This document shows, in pieces, positions 20,099 to 28,652 of a DNA stretch of 64,000 nt; positions within the stretch are counted from its first letter, which is position 1, and every line of letters starts with the position of its first letter. The notes under the pieces were generated by a model that searched no databases, had not been told where the DNA came from, and saw only the letters and a program-made list of their open reading frames with translations. Made by a program: the position numbers and the translations under genes. The stretch spans positions 124,001 to 188,000 of the forward strand of contig NZ_LECZ01000023.1 in assembly GCF_001022965.1 (NCBI RefSeq), given 5' to 3'. Origin of the DNA: Enterobacter genomosp. O (lineage in GTDB: Bacteria; Pseudomonadota; Gammaproteobacteria; Enterobacterales; Enterobacteriaceae).

Positions 20099-21709
20099 AT
20101 GGAAATCACTAACCCGATACTCACCGGCTTCAACCCGGACCCGTCCCTGTGCCGTCAGGGCGAGGACTACTACATCGCCACCTCGACCTTCGAGTGGTTC
20201 CCCGGCGTGCGCATCTACCACTCCCGCGACCTGAAAAACTGGTCGCTGGTCAGCACGCCGCTGGACCGCGTGTCGATGCTGGACATGAAGGGCAACCCGG
20301 ACTCCGGCGGCATCTGGGCGCCGTGCCTGAGCTATGCCGACGGCAAATTCTGGCTGCTTTACACCGACGTGAAGATTGTCGACTCGCCGTGGAAAAACGG
20401 CCGCAACTTCCTCGTTACCGCGCCGTCCATCGAGGGGCCGTGGAGCGAGCCGATCCCGATGGGCAACGGCGGGTTTGACCCGTCCCTGTTCCACGACGAC
20501 GATGGCCGCAAGTACTACCTCTACCGCCCGTGGGGGCCGCGGCACCACAGCAACCCGCACAACACCATCGTGTTGCAGGAGTTTGACCCGCAGACCGGCA
20601 CGCTCTCGCCGGAGCGCAAAACGCTGTTTACCGGCACGCCGCTCTGCTACACCGAGGGCGCGCACCTCTATCGCCACGCGGGATGGTACTGCCTGATGGT
20701 CGCCGAGGGCGGCACCAGTTACGAGCACGCCGTCGTGGTGCTGCGTTCCAAAAATATCGACGGGCCGTACGAGCTGCACCCGGACGTGACGATGATGACC
20801 AGTTGGCACCTGCCGGAGAACCCGCTGCAGAAGAGCGGGCACGGCTCGCTGCTGCAGACCCACACTGGAGAGTGGTACATGGCCTACCTCACCAGCCGCC
20901 CGCTGCGCCTGCCCGGCGTGCCGCTGCTGGCCTCCGGCGGGCGCGGCTACTGCCCGCTGGGCCGCGAGACCGGTATCGCCCGCATTGAGTGGCGCGACGG
21001 CTGGCCGTACGTGGAAGGCGGCAAGCACGCGCAGCTGACCGTGAAAGGCCCGCAGGTGGTGGAACAGCCCGCTACCGCTCAGAACGGCTGGCGGGACGAT
21101 TTCGACGCCAGTTCGCTTGACCCGGAGCTGCAGACCCTGCGCATTCCGTTCGACGACACCCTCGGCTCGCTCACCGCGCGCCCCGGCTATTTACGGCTCT
21201 ACGGCAACGACTCGCTCAACTCGACCTTTACCCAGTCGACCGTGGCGCGCCGCTGGCAGCACTTCGCTTTCCGCTCAGAAACGCGGATGCAGTTCTCGCC
21301 GGTCCACTTCCAGCAGAGCGCAGGGCTGACCTGCTACTACAACAGCAAAAACTGGAGCTACTGCTTTGTGGACTACGAGGAGGGGAAGGGGAGAACCATC
21401 AAAGTTATCCAGCTCGACCACAACGTGCCGTCGTGGCCGCTGCACGAGCAGCCGATTCTGGTGCCGGAGAGTGCGGAGAGCGTCTGGCTGCGGGTGGACG
21501 TGGATACGCTGATCTACCGCTACAGCTACTCGTTCGACGGCGAGACGTGGCACGCCGTGCCGGTAACGTATGAGGCATGGAAACTGTCGGACGACTACAT
21601 CGGCGGGCGCGGCTTCTTCACCGGCGCGTTTGTGGGGCTGCACTGCGAGGACATCAGCGGCGACGGCTGCCACGCGGACTTCGACTACTTCACCTACGAG
21701 CCGGCCTGA
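20099..21709 (+). CDS. yagH: Beta-xylosidase YagH, GH43
   Basis: A 536-residue cytosolic inverting glycosidase releasing xylose from xylobiose and short xylans. The five-bladed propeller spans about residues 1-310, with catalytic acids expected at Asp in GFNPDPSLC (near residue 14) and Glu in LCYTEGAHLY (near residue 186). A C-terminal beta-sandwich (about 330-536), normal for this GH43 type, follows. No signal peptide is present, consistent with intracellular hydrolysis after YagG import. A GGAGG site precedes the ATG. Its stop is only four bases from the convergent regulator. Confidence 0.95.
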   Translation: MEITNPILTGFNPDPSLCRQGEDYYIATSTFEWFPGVRIYHSRDLKNWSLVSTPLDRVSMLDMKGNPDSGGIWAPCLSYADGKFWLLYTDVKIVDSPWKNGRNFLVTAPSIEGPWSEPIPMGNGGFDPSLFHDDDGRKYYLYRPWGPRHHSNPHNTIVLQEFDPQTGTLSPERKTLFTGTPLCYTEGAHLYRHAGWYCLMVAEGGTSYEHAVVVLRSKNIDGPYELHPDVTMMTSWHLPENPLQKSGHGSLLQTHTGEWYMAYLTSRPLRLPGVPLLASGGRGYCPLGRETGIARIEWRDGWPYVEGGKHAQLTVKGPQVVEQPATAQNGWRDDFDASSLDPELQTLRIPFDDTLGSLTARPGYLRLYGNDSLNSTFTQSTVARRWQHFAFRSETRMQFSPVHFQQSAGLTCYYNSKNWSYCFVDYEEGKGRTIKVIQLDHNVPSWPLHEQPILVPESAESVWLRVDVDTLIYRYSYSFDGETWHAVPVTYEAWKLSDDYIGGRGFFTGAFVGLHCEDISGDGCHADFDYFTYEPA

Positions 21710-21713
21710 CGGC

Positions 21714-22472
21714 TCAGGCCGGGTAGCCCAGCGCGCGTGAAAGCTGGAGCCCAGCCTGCTGAAGCTGCTCGCGGAAGTTAGCCAGCTCAGCGTCGTCCAC
21801 GCGCGAGGTCAGCGTCGACAGGCTCAGGGCTGCAATGACGCGGGACTCGTGGTTCCACACCGGCACCGCCACGCAGCGCACGCCCTGCTCGTTCTCTTCG
21901 CTATCCAGGGCATAGCCCTGCTCGCGGGTCTGCGTCAGGGCGGCCATTAGCTCTTCACGAGAGGCGAGGGTGGAAGGGGTATAGGTGGTATACTGATAGC
22001 CCTCCAGCAGGGCGTTCAGCTCGGCCTCGCCCAGCCAGGCAATCAACACCTTGCCGATGGCGGTGGCGTGAACCGGCAGGCGGCGGCCGATGCGCGAATA
22101 GGCGATGGCGGCCAGCTTGCCTTCAATCTTCTCGATATAGACCCCTTCACGCCCGTCCAGGATCCCCAGATGGGTGGTCTGCCCGGTCCGCTGGGACAGC
22201 TCCGTCAGCCAGCCTTTCGCCTTCTGACGAATATCGATGGAGCCCACGACGAAATGACCGCGCTCGACCAGCTTCATGCCGAGGCGATACTTGCCGTTCT
22301 CCGGGTTCTGATCGATATAGCCGTGAAGCTGCAGGGTTTTCAGCAGCGAGTGGAGGGTACTCTTGCTCAGCCCCATCAGTTTGCTGATGTCGGTGATCTT
22401 AAGCTCGGTGGCCTGCTCGTTGAACAGGTCGAGGATCTGCAACGCACGTTCAACAGACTGAATAATCGGCAT
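21714..22472 (-). CDS. xynR: IclR-family regulator YagI/XynR
   Basis: A 252-residue repressor: winged helix at about residues 5-65 (motif LMGLSKSTLHSLLKTL) and IclR effector domain at about 75-250 (GREGVYIEKIEGKLA; SRIGRRLPVHATAIGKVLIA). E. coli YagI was renamed XynR as a regulator of xylonate catabolism genes. It is convergent with yagH and next to argI in the same order and orientation as in E. coli CP4-6. A likely target is the palindrome upstream of yagE. Confidence 0.92.
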   Translation of the reverse strand: MPIIQSVERALQILDLFNEQATELKITDISKLMGLSKSTLHSLLKTLQLHGYIDQNPENGKYRLGMKLVERGHFVVGSIDIRQKAKGWLTELSQRTGQTTHLGILDGREGVYIEKIEGKLAAIAYSRIGRRLPVHATAIGKVLIAWLGEAELNALLEGYQYTTYTPSTLASREELMAALTQTREQGYALDSEENEQGVRCVAVPVWNHESRVIAALSLSTLTSRVDDAELANFREQLQQAGLQLSRALGYPA

Positions 22473-22552
22473 AATGCTGGCATGTCCACGCTGGAATTAA
22501 GGCGAAAACGTACCTTTTTCGGGGTGAAAAATCAATGAAATGGAGCCGGTTT

Positions 22553-22697
22553 GCTCCCTCTCCCCGTGGGAGAGGGCCGGGGTTGAGGGCATCAGGCCGC
22601 ATCGCCGCCTGATTCGCCCGGCGGCGCTGCGCTTGCACGGGCCTACGGGCTGGGTTTTCCCCCTCTCCCCGTGGGAGAGGGCCGGGGTGAGGGCACC
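22553..22697. repeat. Dispersed GC-rich palindromic repeat, copy 4 (tandem form)
   Basis: Two direct copies of CCCTCTCCCCGTGGGAGAGG (22557 and 22662 regions), each with a GGCCGGGG(T)TGAGGGC tail, surround a REP-like GC-rich segment. Unlike the other copies the two units are in the same orientation. They fill the gap between xynR and argI. Confidence 0.75.
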
Positions 22698-22711
22698 AAC
22701 GCGCAGAGGAC

Positions 22712-23716
22712 TCAACCCCCAAGCGTCGCCACCATCACCGCCTTAATCGTATGCATCCGGTTTTCCGCCTGGTCAAACACAATGCTCGCCGCCGACTCAA
22801 ACACCTCGTCCGTCACTTCCATCCCGCCGTGCAGATCGAACTCCTTCGCCATCTGCTTGCCGAGCGTGGTCTGGTCGTCATGGAACGCGGGCAGACAGTG
22901 CAGGAACTTCACGTTCGGGTTGCCGGTGAGCGCCATCATCTGCGCGTTCACCTGATACCCGCGCAGCAGCGCAATTCGCTCCGCCCACTTCTCTTTGGCT
23001 TCGCCCATCGACACCCACACGTCGGTATAGATAAAGTCCGCACCCTTCACGCCCGCCGCCACGTCTTCCGTCAGGGTGATTTTGCCGCCGTGCTTCTCCG
23101 CCAGCGCGCTGCACTCTGCCACCAGGCTCTCTTCCGGCCAGCAGGCCTTCGGGGCTACCAGACGCAGATCCAGCCCGGTCAGCGCTGCCGCTTCCAGCAT
23201 TGAGTTGCCCATGTTGTTGCGCGCGTCGCCCGCGTAGACCAGCGTCATCTCGTTAAACGCCTTGCCGGGCAGGTGCTCCTGCATGGTCAGCAGATCCGCC
23301 AGCAGCTGGGTCGGGTGGAACTCGTTGGTCAGCCCGTTCCACACCGGCACGCCCGCGTACTGCGCCAGCGTCTCGACCACTTCCTGGCCGTGACCGCGAT
23401 ACTGAATGCCGTCGTACATCCGCCCGAGCACGCGCGCGGTGTCCTTAATTGACTCTTTATGCCCAATCTGGCTGCCGCTCGGCCCTAAATAGGTCACGCG
23501 CGCGCCTTGGTCAAATGCGGCAACTTCGAAAGAGCATCGTGTACGGGTTGAGTCTTTTTCGAAGATGAGCGCGATGTTTTTACCGGTAAGCTTCTGTACT
23601 TCCTTGCCATTTTTTTTATCGGCTTTGAGCTGTGCGGCAAGGGTCAGCAGAGAAGTGAACTGTGCAGGGGTAAAGTCGAGCAATTTCAGAAAGTGTTTCT
23701 TATACAGATCAGACAT
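22712..23716 (-). CDS. argI: Ornithine carbamoyltransferase, anabolic ArgI
   Basis: A 334-residue enzyme making citrulline from ornithine and carbamoyl phosphate in arginine synthesis. The motifs STRTRC (about residues 56-61), HPTQLLAD and HCLPAFH are intact. Regulation is visible: two ARG boxes overlap the promoter region just upstream, the leader matching E. coli argI. Gene order argI-rraB is that of E. coli. A catabolic paralogue lies at 10930-11934. Confidence 0.96.
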   Translation of the reverse strand: MSDLYKKHFLKLLDFTPAQFTSLLTLAAQLKADKKNGKEVQKLTGKNIALIFEKDSTRTRCSFEVAAFDQGARVTYLGPSGSQIGHKESIKDTARVLGRMYDGIQYRGHGQEVVETLAQYAGVPVWNGLTNEFHPTQLLADLLTMQEHLPGKAFNEMTLVYAGDARNNMGNSMLEAAALTGLDLRLVAPKACWPEESLVAECSALAEKHGGKITLTEDVAAGVKGADFIYTDVWVSMGEAKEKWAERIALLRGYQVNAQMMALTGNPNVKFLHCLPAFHDDQTTLGKQMAKEFDLHGGMEVTDEVFESAASIVFDQAENRMHTIKAVMVATLGG

Positions 23717-23743
23717 TTTATCCTCACATGGCGAACGCCACTT

Positions 23744-23782
23744 ATTGAATTAAAATTCACTTTATATGTGTAATTATTCATT
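23744..23782 (-). promoter_or_regulatory. Double ARG box of argI
   Basis: Two 18-bp ArgR operators occur at 23744-23761 (AGTGAATTTTAATTCAAT on the minus strand) and 23765-23782 (AATGAATAATTACACATA), separated by three bases. The layout and sequence equal the E. coli argI operator, so hexameric ArgR with arginine should repress argI. Confidence 0.92.
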
Positions 23783-23880
23783 TGCAACCCCGTTTCACAA
23801 ATCTTTCCAACAAAGGTGGAGGCAAACCCGTCCGTGTGTGAAAATAGAAGTATCTGCCGCACTTTAAAGAGGATTGAGCC

Positions 23881-24306
23881 ATGGCAAACCCGGAACACCT
23901 GGAAGAGCAACGCGAAGAGACGCGCCTGATTATTGAAGAACTGCTGGAAGACGGTAGCGATCCGGACGCGCTGTACACCATCGAGCACCATTTCTCTGCG
24001 GATGATTTCGACGCGCTGGAAAAACTGGCGGTAGAGGCCTTCAAGCTGGGCTACGAAGTGACCGAGCCGGAAGAGCTGGAAGTGGAAGAGGGCGACACCG
24101 TCATCTGCTGCGACATCCTGAGCGAAGGCGCGCTGAAGGCGGAGCTTATCGACGCGCAGGTAGAACAGCTGATGAACCTGGCCGAGAAGTTTGAAGTGGA
24201 GTACGACGGCTGGGGAACCTACTTCGAAGATCCGAATGGTGAAGACGGCGAAGAAGGCGACGACGAAGATTTCGTCGACGAAGACGACGACGGCGTGCGT
24301 CACTAA
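23881..24306 (+). CDS. rraB: Ribonuclease E inhibitor RraB
   Basis: A 141-residue acidic protein that binds the C-terminal half of RNase E and alters degradosome activity. It begins [20 protein letters not shown] and ends in an Asp/Glu-rich tail (EDDDGVRH) like E. coli RraB. An AGAGGATTGAGCC ribosome region precedes the ATG. It is divergent from argI as in E. coli and closed by a strong terminator. Confidence 0.97.
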   Translation: MANPEHLEEQREETRLIIEELLEDGSDPDALYTIEHHFSADDFDALEKLAVEAFKLGYEVTEPEELEVEEGDTVICCDILSEGALKAELIDAQVEQLMNLAEKFEVEYDGWGTYFEDPNGEDGEEGDDEDFVDEDDDGVRH

Positions 24307-24315
24307 GCGTTTCAG

Positions 24316-24340
24316 GCGGTGGCGCGCGCCACCGCTTTTT
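24316..24340 (+). terminator. Rho-independent terminator after rraB
   Basis: GCGGTGGC and GCCACCGC form a perfect 8-bp stem with a GCGC loop followed by five T residues, ten bases after the rraB stop. Confidence 0.88.
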
Positions 24341-24352
24341 CAAGGCAGAACC

Positions 24353-25111
24353 ATGGATTACCCGCAGATACTCGCCCCCGTACTCAACTTCCTCCAGTGC
24401 CCGACCCCGCAAGCATGGATTGATAAAGCCCGCGACCCGGCGAACCTGCCGCTGCTGCTCACCGACCACATGGTGTGCGAGCTCAAGGCCGCCCAGACCG
24501 CGCTGCTGCTGGTGCGTAAATACGTCGCCGACGAAAGCGGTGCCGACGCGCTGCTCGACTGGCTCAAACCCTACGAACAGTTCACCTTCCGCGACGGCCC
24601 GGAGCCGGACTTCATCGCCCTGCACAGGCAGATTGGCAAAAGCGTGATGCCCAAAACCGACGACCCGTGGGGCCAGGCGCTCATCGACAGCATGGTTATG
24701 CTGATTAAAGAGGAGCTGCACCACTTCTGGCAGGTGCGTGAGGCGATGCTGGTCCGCGACATTCCGTACGTCAAAATCACCGCCAGCCGCTACGCCAAAG
24801 GGATGCTGAAGGAAGTGCGCACCCACGAACCGCTGACGCTGATCGACAAGCTCATCTGCGGCGCCTACATCGAAGCCCGCTCCTGCGAACGCTTCGCCGC
24901 GCTGGCCCCGTTCCTCGACGACGACCTGCAGAAGTTCTATCTCTCACTGCTGCGCTCGGAAGCGCGCCACTATCAGGACTACCTGACGCTGGCCCGGCAG
25001 GTGAGCGACGACGATATCTCACCGCGCATAAAGCTTTTTGGCGAAATTGAAGCCACACTTATCTCGACACCGGACAACGAGTTTCGCTTCCACAGCGGCG
25101 TGCCGGTGTAA
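24353..25111 (+). CDS. miaE: tRNA-(ms2io6A) hydroxylase MiaE
   Basis: A 252-residue ferritin-like non-heme diiron monooxygenase that hydroxylates ms2i6A37 to ms2io6A37 in tRNAs reading UNN codons. Carboxylate and histidine ligands are seen in DHMVCELKAAQ, IKEELHHFWQV, GAYIEARSCERF and SEARHYQDYL, giving the E, EXXH, E, EXXH pattern. The ATG at 24353 follows GGCAGAACC. E. coli lacks miaE, whereas Salmonella and Enterobacter have it. The neighbouring leuX tRNA(CAA) reads UUG and so belongs to the class carrying modified A37; that juxtaposition may be chance. Confidence 0.93.
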   Translation: MDYPQILAPVLNFLQCPTPQAWIDKARDPANLPLLLTDHMVCELKAAQTALLLVRKYVADESGADALLDWLKPYEQFTFRDGPEPDFIALHRQIGKSVMPKTDDPWGQALIDSMVMLIKEELHHFWQVREAMLVRDIPYVKITASRYAKGMLKEVRTHEPLTLIDKLICGAYIEARSCERFAALAPFLDDDLQKFYLSLLRSEARHYQDYLTLARQVSDDDISPRIKLFGEIEATLISTPDNEFRFHSGVPV

Positions 25112-25141
25112 ACCGGCATAACTCAAGGATAAGGATGCGAG

Positions 25142-25864
25142 ATGAATAAAACGTGGACCCGTATTGTGATTGTCGTCATTGCGGCTGCCGCCGTGGCGTT
25201 CTGGGTGTTTTTCGACAGGCAGCGCGCCCCGGAACGGCAGATGGATAACGCCCTCAACGCGATGCCCGCCTGGCAGGTGATTAAGGAGCAGGAGCCCGCG
25301 CTGCATCAGCGCATCCTCGACCAGATGGCCGCCCTGCAAAAAGCGGGCGAGCCGGAGCAGCAGATTATCGACACCATCCAGCCGCAGATCCTGCATCTGC
25401 AGATGTCGCGCCTGCAAAACGCCCCGGACGCCAACGTGGTGAACTACATGACCATCAACATGGAGCAGACCGCCGCCATCCAGAAGGTGAGCGACGACGC
25501 CTGCTTCCGCTTCCTCTACCCGATGGTGAAGGGCGGCATCAATCCGATGCGCATGCTGGATAAAGACCTGATGGCGCGGCGCATGCAGGCTGACGCCGAC
25601 ATGATGCGCGCGGCCTACGGCAAAAACCGCCACACCGTGACTCCGGCCGAACGCGAGGCGGCTGTCGAGGACGTGCGACCGATTATGAAGGCACTTGCCG
25701 ATAAGTACGGCGAGGACATCCAGCTGCTGCAGACGCCGGAGAAGGCGGTGGGCAAAGAGAAGCTCTCCTGCGACATGGTGCAGGAGATGTGGGCCAAGGT
25801 GCTGGCGCTGCCGGAGCAGAAGGCGGCGAGGGTGATTCGGCTGGCAGTGTCTGAGCTGGACTGA
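25142..25864 (+). CDS. Membrane-anchored protein of unknown function
   Basis: A 240-residue protein with one N-terminal hydrophobic segment (about residues 7-24, ending WVFFDR) and a long alpha-helical, Gln/Met-rich body that should be periplasmic. An AAGGATGCGAG ribosome site precedes the ATG. It lies 30 bases after miaE and is likely cotranscribed. I do not recognise a catalytic motif; two Cys residues (near positions 120 and 210) might form a disulfide. Base composition is like the backbone, so it is a resident gene rather than part of the island beyond leuX. Confidence 0.75.
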   Translation: MNKTWTRIVIVVIAAAAVAFWVFFDRQRAPERQMDNALNAMPAWQVIKEQEPALHQRILDQMAALQKAGEPEQQIIDTIQPQILHLQMSRLQNAPDANVVNYMTINMEQTAAIQKVSDDACFRFLYPMVKGGINPMRMLDKDLMARRMQADADMMRAAYGKNRHTVTPAEREAAVEDVRPIMKALADKYGEDIQLLQTPEKAVGKEKLSCDMVQEMWAKVLALPEQKAARVIRLAVSELD

Positions 25865-25914
25865 CGGTAGCGCTGGTTTTTTGGGCACTTAGCGCGGGTT
25901 TAGCGCGTCGTCGC

Positions 25915-25942
25915 TTGCATGGCGGCGCGCGACAGGTATAAT
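25915..25942 (+). promoter_or_regulatory. leuX promoter
   Basis: TTGCAT (25915-25920) and a perfect TATAAT (25937-25942) are 16 bases apart, in a GC-rich setting typical of stable RNA promoters, 28 bases before the tRNA. Confidence 0.75.
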
Positions 25943-25969
25943 CCACAACGTTTCCGCATCCCCTTCAGT

Positions 25970-26054
25970 GCCGAAGTGGCGAAATCGGTAGACGCAGTTG
26001 ATTCAAAATCAACCGTAGAAATACGTGCCGGTTCGAGTCCGGCCTTCGGCACCA
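25970..26054 (+). tRNA. leuX: tRNA-Leu (anticodon CAA)
   Basis: An 85-base type II tRNA with acceptor GCCGAAG/CTTCGGC, loop TTCAAAA giving anticodon CAA, a long variable arm, T-loop GTTCGAGTC and encoded CCA end. It equals E. coli leuX, which decodes UUG. The 3' half of leuX is a classic attachment site for P4-type integrases, and an integrase gene follows 200 bases downstream. Confidence 0.98.
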
Positions 26055-26068
26055 AAATCATGTAAATG

Positions 26069-26091
26069 GACCTCAACTGAGGTCTTTTTTT
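26069..26091 (+). terminator. leuX terminator
   Basis: GACCTCAACTGAGGTC hairpin followed by seven T residues, 14 bases after the tRNA. Confidence 0.85.
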
Positions 26092-26254
26092 ATGTCTGGA
26101 ATCCGCGACACACAAGGCTTTCCACGATTTTCTCCTCAACTGAAGTCAACCTAACTCAACCCACATCAACAAGCTCGTGAGTATACTAATGAGTATATTT
26201 GCCGATTCGATATTGCTTGTATACTCACGAAATACCAATGGAAGGAGGACCATT

Positions 26255-27526
26255 ATGGCCCTAACGGATACTAAAGTTCGTTCTGCGAAACCTGAGGAGA
26301 AAGAGTATTCACTTGTTGACGGTGACGGCATGTTCTTACTTGTAAAACCTAACGGTTCCAAGTATTGGCGATTTCGTTTCCGTTTTGGCGGTAAACAGCA
26401 TTTAATGGCGTTCGGTGTCTATCCTGAAATTTCACTGGCGGATGCCAGGAAGAAAAGGGAAGAGGCCAGAAGGTTGGTAGCTGCTGGTATCGATCCTCGT
26501 GAGCATAAACGTGCTGTGAAAGAAGAACAGGCGAAAGAAATTATTACTTTCGAGAAGGTTGCCAGAGAGTGGCTCACTACCAATCAGAAATGGTCGGAAG
26601 ATCATGCTAATCGCGTAAAAAGGAGCCTTGAGGACAATATCTTCCCGGCAATTGGTACTCGCAATATTGCTGAACTGGGTACCCGCGATCTGTTAATTCC
26701 CATCAAAGCCGTAGAGACATCTGGACGTCTTGAGGTGGCTTCCCGTCTTCAACAGCGCACCACGGCCATCATGCGTTATGCAGTGCAAAGCGGGTTAATT
26801 GATTACAACCCGGCACAAGAGATGGCTGGGGCGGTCGCTTCCAGAAATCGACAACATCGTCCGGCGCTGGAATTAAAGCGCATCCCTGAGTTACTTGAGA
26901 AAATAGACAGCTATACCGGCAGGCCGCTAACCCGTTGGGCGACAGAACTCACTCTGCTTATCTTTATTCGATCCAGTGAGCTGCGTTTTGCTCGCTGGTC
27001 AGAGATCGATTTTGAAACGTCAATGTGGACCATTCCGCCTGAGCGAGAGCCTATTCCCGGCGTGAAACATTCTCAGCGAGGATCAAAGATGCGTACACCT
27101 CATCTGGTGCCGCTTTCAAAGCAGGCACTGGCGATCCTGAAGCAGATAAAACAGTTTTGTGGTGATAAGCATGAGCTGATTTTTATTGGCGATCATGATC
27201 CGCGTAAGCCTATGAGTGAGAACACGGTGAACAGTGCATTGCGGGTGATGGGCTATGACACCAAAGTTGAGGTTTGCGGTCACGGTTTCCGCACAATGGC
27301 CTGTAGTTCGTTAATTGAGTCAGGGCTATGGTCGAAGGATGCGGTGGAGCGGCAAATGAGCCATATGGAACGCAATTCGGTGAGGGCGGCGTATATCCAT
27401 AAAGCGGAACATCTGGATGAGCGTAAGTTGATGCTGCAATGGTGGGCTGATTTTCTGGATGCGAATCGGAAGAGAGCGATTACGCCGTTTGACTATGCGA
27501 AGAACAATCGAGGTAATGGCGCATGA
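26255..27526 (+). CDS. P4-type tyrosine recombinase (island integrase)
   Basis: A 423-residue site-specific recombinase with the N-terminal arm-binding domain of P4 integrases (MALTDTKVRSAKPEEKEYSL), a central SAM-like domain and a C-terminal catalytic domain. Catalytic residues are visible: Arg in IRSSELRFARW, His-x-x-Arg in CGHGFRTMA, and Tyr in VRAAYIHKAEHL. The ATG at 26255 has AAGGAGGACC upstream; ATGs further 5' lack such a site. Its place directly after leuX indicates insertion of the island at that tRNA. It looks intact. Confidence 0.95.
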   Translation: MALTDTKVRSAKPEEKEYSLVDGDGMFLLVKPNGSKYWRFRFRFGGKQHLMAFGVYPEISLADARKKREEARRLVAAGIDPREHKRAVKEEQAKEIITFEKVAREWLTTNQKWSEDHANRVKRSLEDNIFPAIGTRNIAELGTRDLLIPIKAVETSGRLEVASRLQQRTTAIMRYAVQSGLIDYNPAQEMAGAVASRNRQHRPALELKRIPELLEKIDSYTGRPLTRWATELTLLIFIRSSELRFARWSEIDFETSMWTIPPEREPIPGVKHSQRGSKMRTPHLVPLSKQALAILKQIKQFCGDKHELIFIGDHDPRKPMSENTVNSALRVMGYDTKVEVCGHGFRTMACSSLIESGLWSKDAVERQMSHMERNSVRAAYIHKAEHLDERKLMLQWWADFLDANRKRAITPFDYAKNNRGNGA

Positions 27527-27621
27527 GTTGTTTATCATACATGTAAAATTAAAACCACTTGTCCTGCCTTATAGGGGAGACTGGTTGGCTATTTTTTCTA
27601 GAAGTAATGTAGATAACAGAG

Positions 27622-27652
27622 GACCGGGACTATCATTTTGATAGTCCCGGTC
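27622..27652. terminator. Perfect 14-bp hairpin between integrase and hsd operon
   Basis: GACCGGGACTATCA and TGATAGTCCCGGTC are exact inverted repeats with a TTT centre, in the 229-base gap between two convergent transcripts. It lacks a clear T run, so it is either a bidirectional transcription stop or a protein site. Confidence 0.6.
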
Positions 27653-27755
27653 AAGATAAATATAATCATAATGTTTTTTCAGTTGTTTATTGAATAATCT
27701 TTAAAAGCTCCTGATAATTTTATGATACTTAATTGAAATCAGTAAAGAAGAATAG

Positions 27756-28652
27756 TTAAAATATAACTTCACGCTGTTCGATTAAATCAAAAACATTATT
27801 CGTAGTGTAATGCTCCCATCTTTTATTATATACCTCTTCCGATAAAATAGAGACATCATCTGTTCCTTCTCCTTCATCTAAACCATGCATGAAACAAACT
27901 CCAGCAAGATTGGAAAGAACGTATCTGTTATGCAGTCGTTCATTACTTTCGCGTGCACTCAAAGACTTAAAATTTACAGCTAATGAAAAATTCTCTGGGA
28001 AGATAAAGTTTTCACGGTTCAATTTATCAGCCAAATAATTTACCGTTGGGGAATTTTCTTTACTCCCATCGAATACAACATCTATATTTAAGCTTTTTTT
28101 ATAAGAATTATTAGCGCTAACCCTAAGCAATGAAATAAATACATTCCACCATCTTTGTTTGTCACTAAAGTATGGGTCAACAATAATAATATGCTCTGAT
28201 GTTTTTAACAAACATGAGATTATAGATGTCATATCCGCTGCAACTCTAGCAACAATTTTCTGTCGAGAATAATTTAATCCGAAGAAATCATCTATATTAG
28301 TTACATTAAGGTTATCATAAGGAGTAGAACTCACTATATGATCAAATTGTTCAATTCGATTTACAGAGGAAATGTTATCTAACCATGACACTTCACCAAC
28401 ATAATCATAAACCCTACTAACCTTGTTTTGATTTAAAAAAATAATAAGGTCTTCTAATCGTTTTTTTTGAAGTTCACTATGATTAGCATTTAATAACTCT
28501 AGCAATTGTCTTTTGTTTCTCTTCAGTTTTGGTAATTCACTATAGAGAAAGTTACCGCCCGTAGAAAACCCTTTGATGAAGTCACGATAATTTCTCCGAT
28601 CAATTGCGATCTCAAACAAAGCTTCTGGTGAAATTGCGCATTCGTAGAACAT
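27756..28652 (-). CDS. PLD-like protein coupled to AAA ATPase, candidate defence effector
   Basis: A 298-residue AT-rich gene. The C-terminal half resembles the phospholipase-D-like fold: a beta strand HIIIVDPYFSD (about residues 154-164) and later ERLHNRYVLSN (H241-N-R243), a variant of the HxK half-motif, followed by a GLDEGEGTDD stretch. Only one H-x-K/R half is evident, so a dimer would be needed for a full active site. Its ATG shares a base with the stop of the ATPase gene (TAATG), with GAGGAGAGC upstream; such coupling implies fixed stoichiometry. It closes the hsd operon. Nuclease or phosphodiesterase activity is inferred; a non-catalytic role is possible. Confidence 0.6.
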   Translation of the reverse strand: MFYECAISPEALFEIAIDRRNYRDFIKGFSTGGNFLYSELPKLKRNKRQLLELLNANHSELQKKRLEDLIIFLNQNKVSRVYDYVGEVSWLDNISSVNRIEQFDHIVSSTPYDNLNVTNIDDFFGLNYSRQKIVARVAADMTSIISCLLKTSEHIIIVDPYFSDKQRWWNVFISLLRVSANNSYKKSLNIDVVFDGSKENSPTVNYLADKLNRENFIFPENFSLAVNFKSLSARESNERLHNRYVLSNLAGVCFMHGLDEGEGTDDVSILSEEVYNKRWEHYTTNNVFDLIEQREVIF

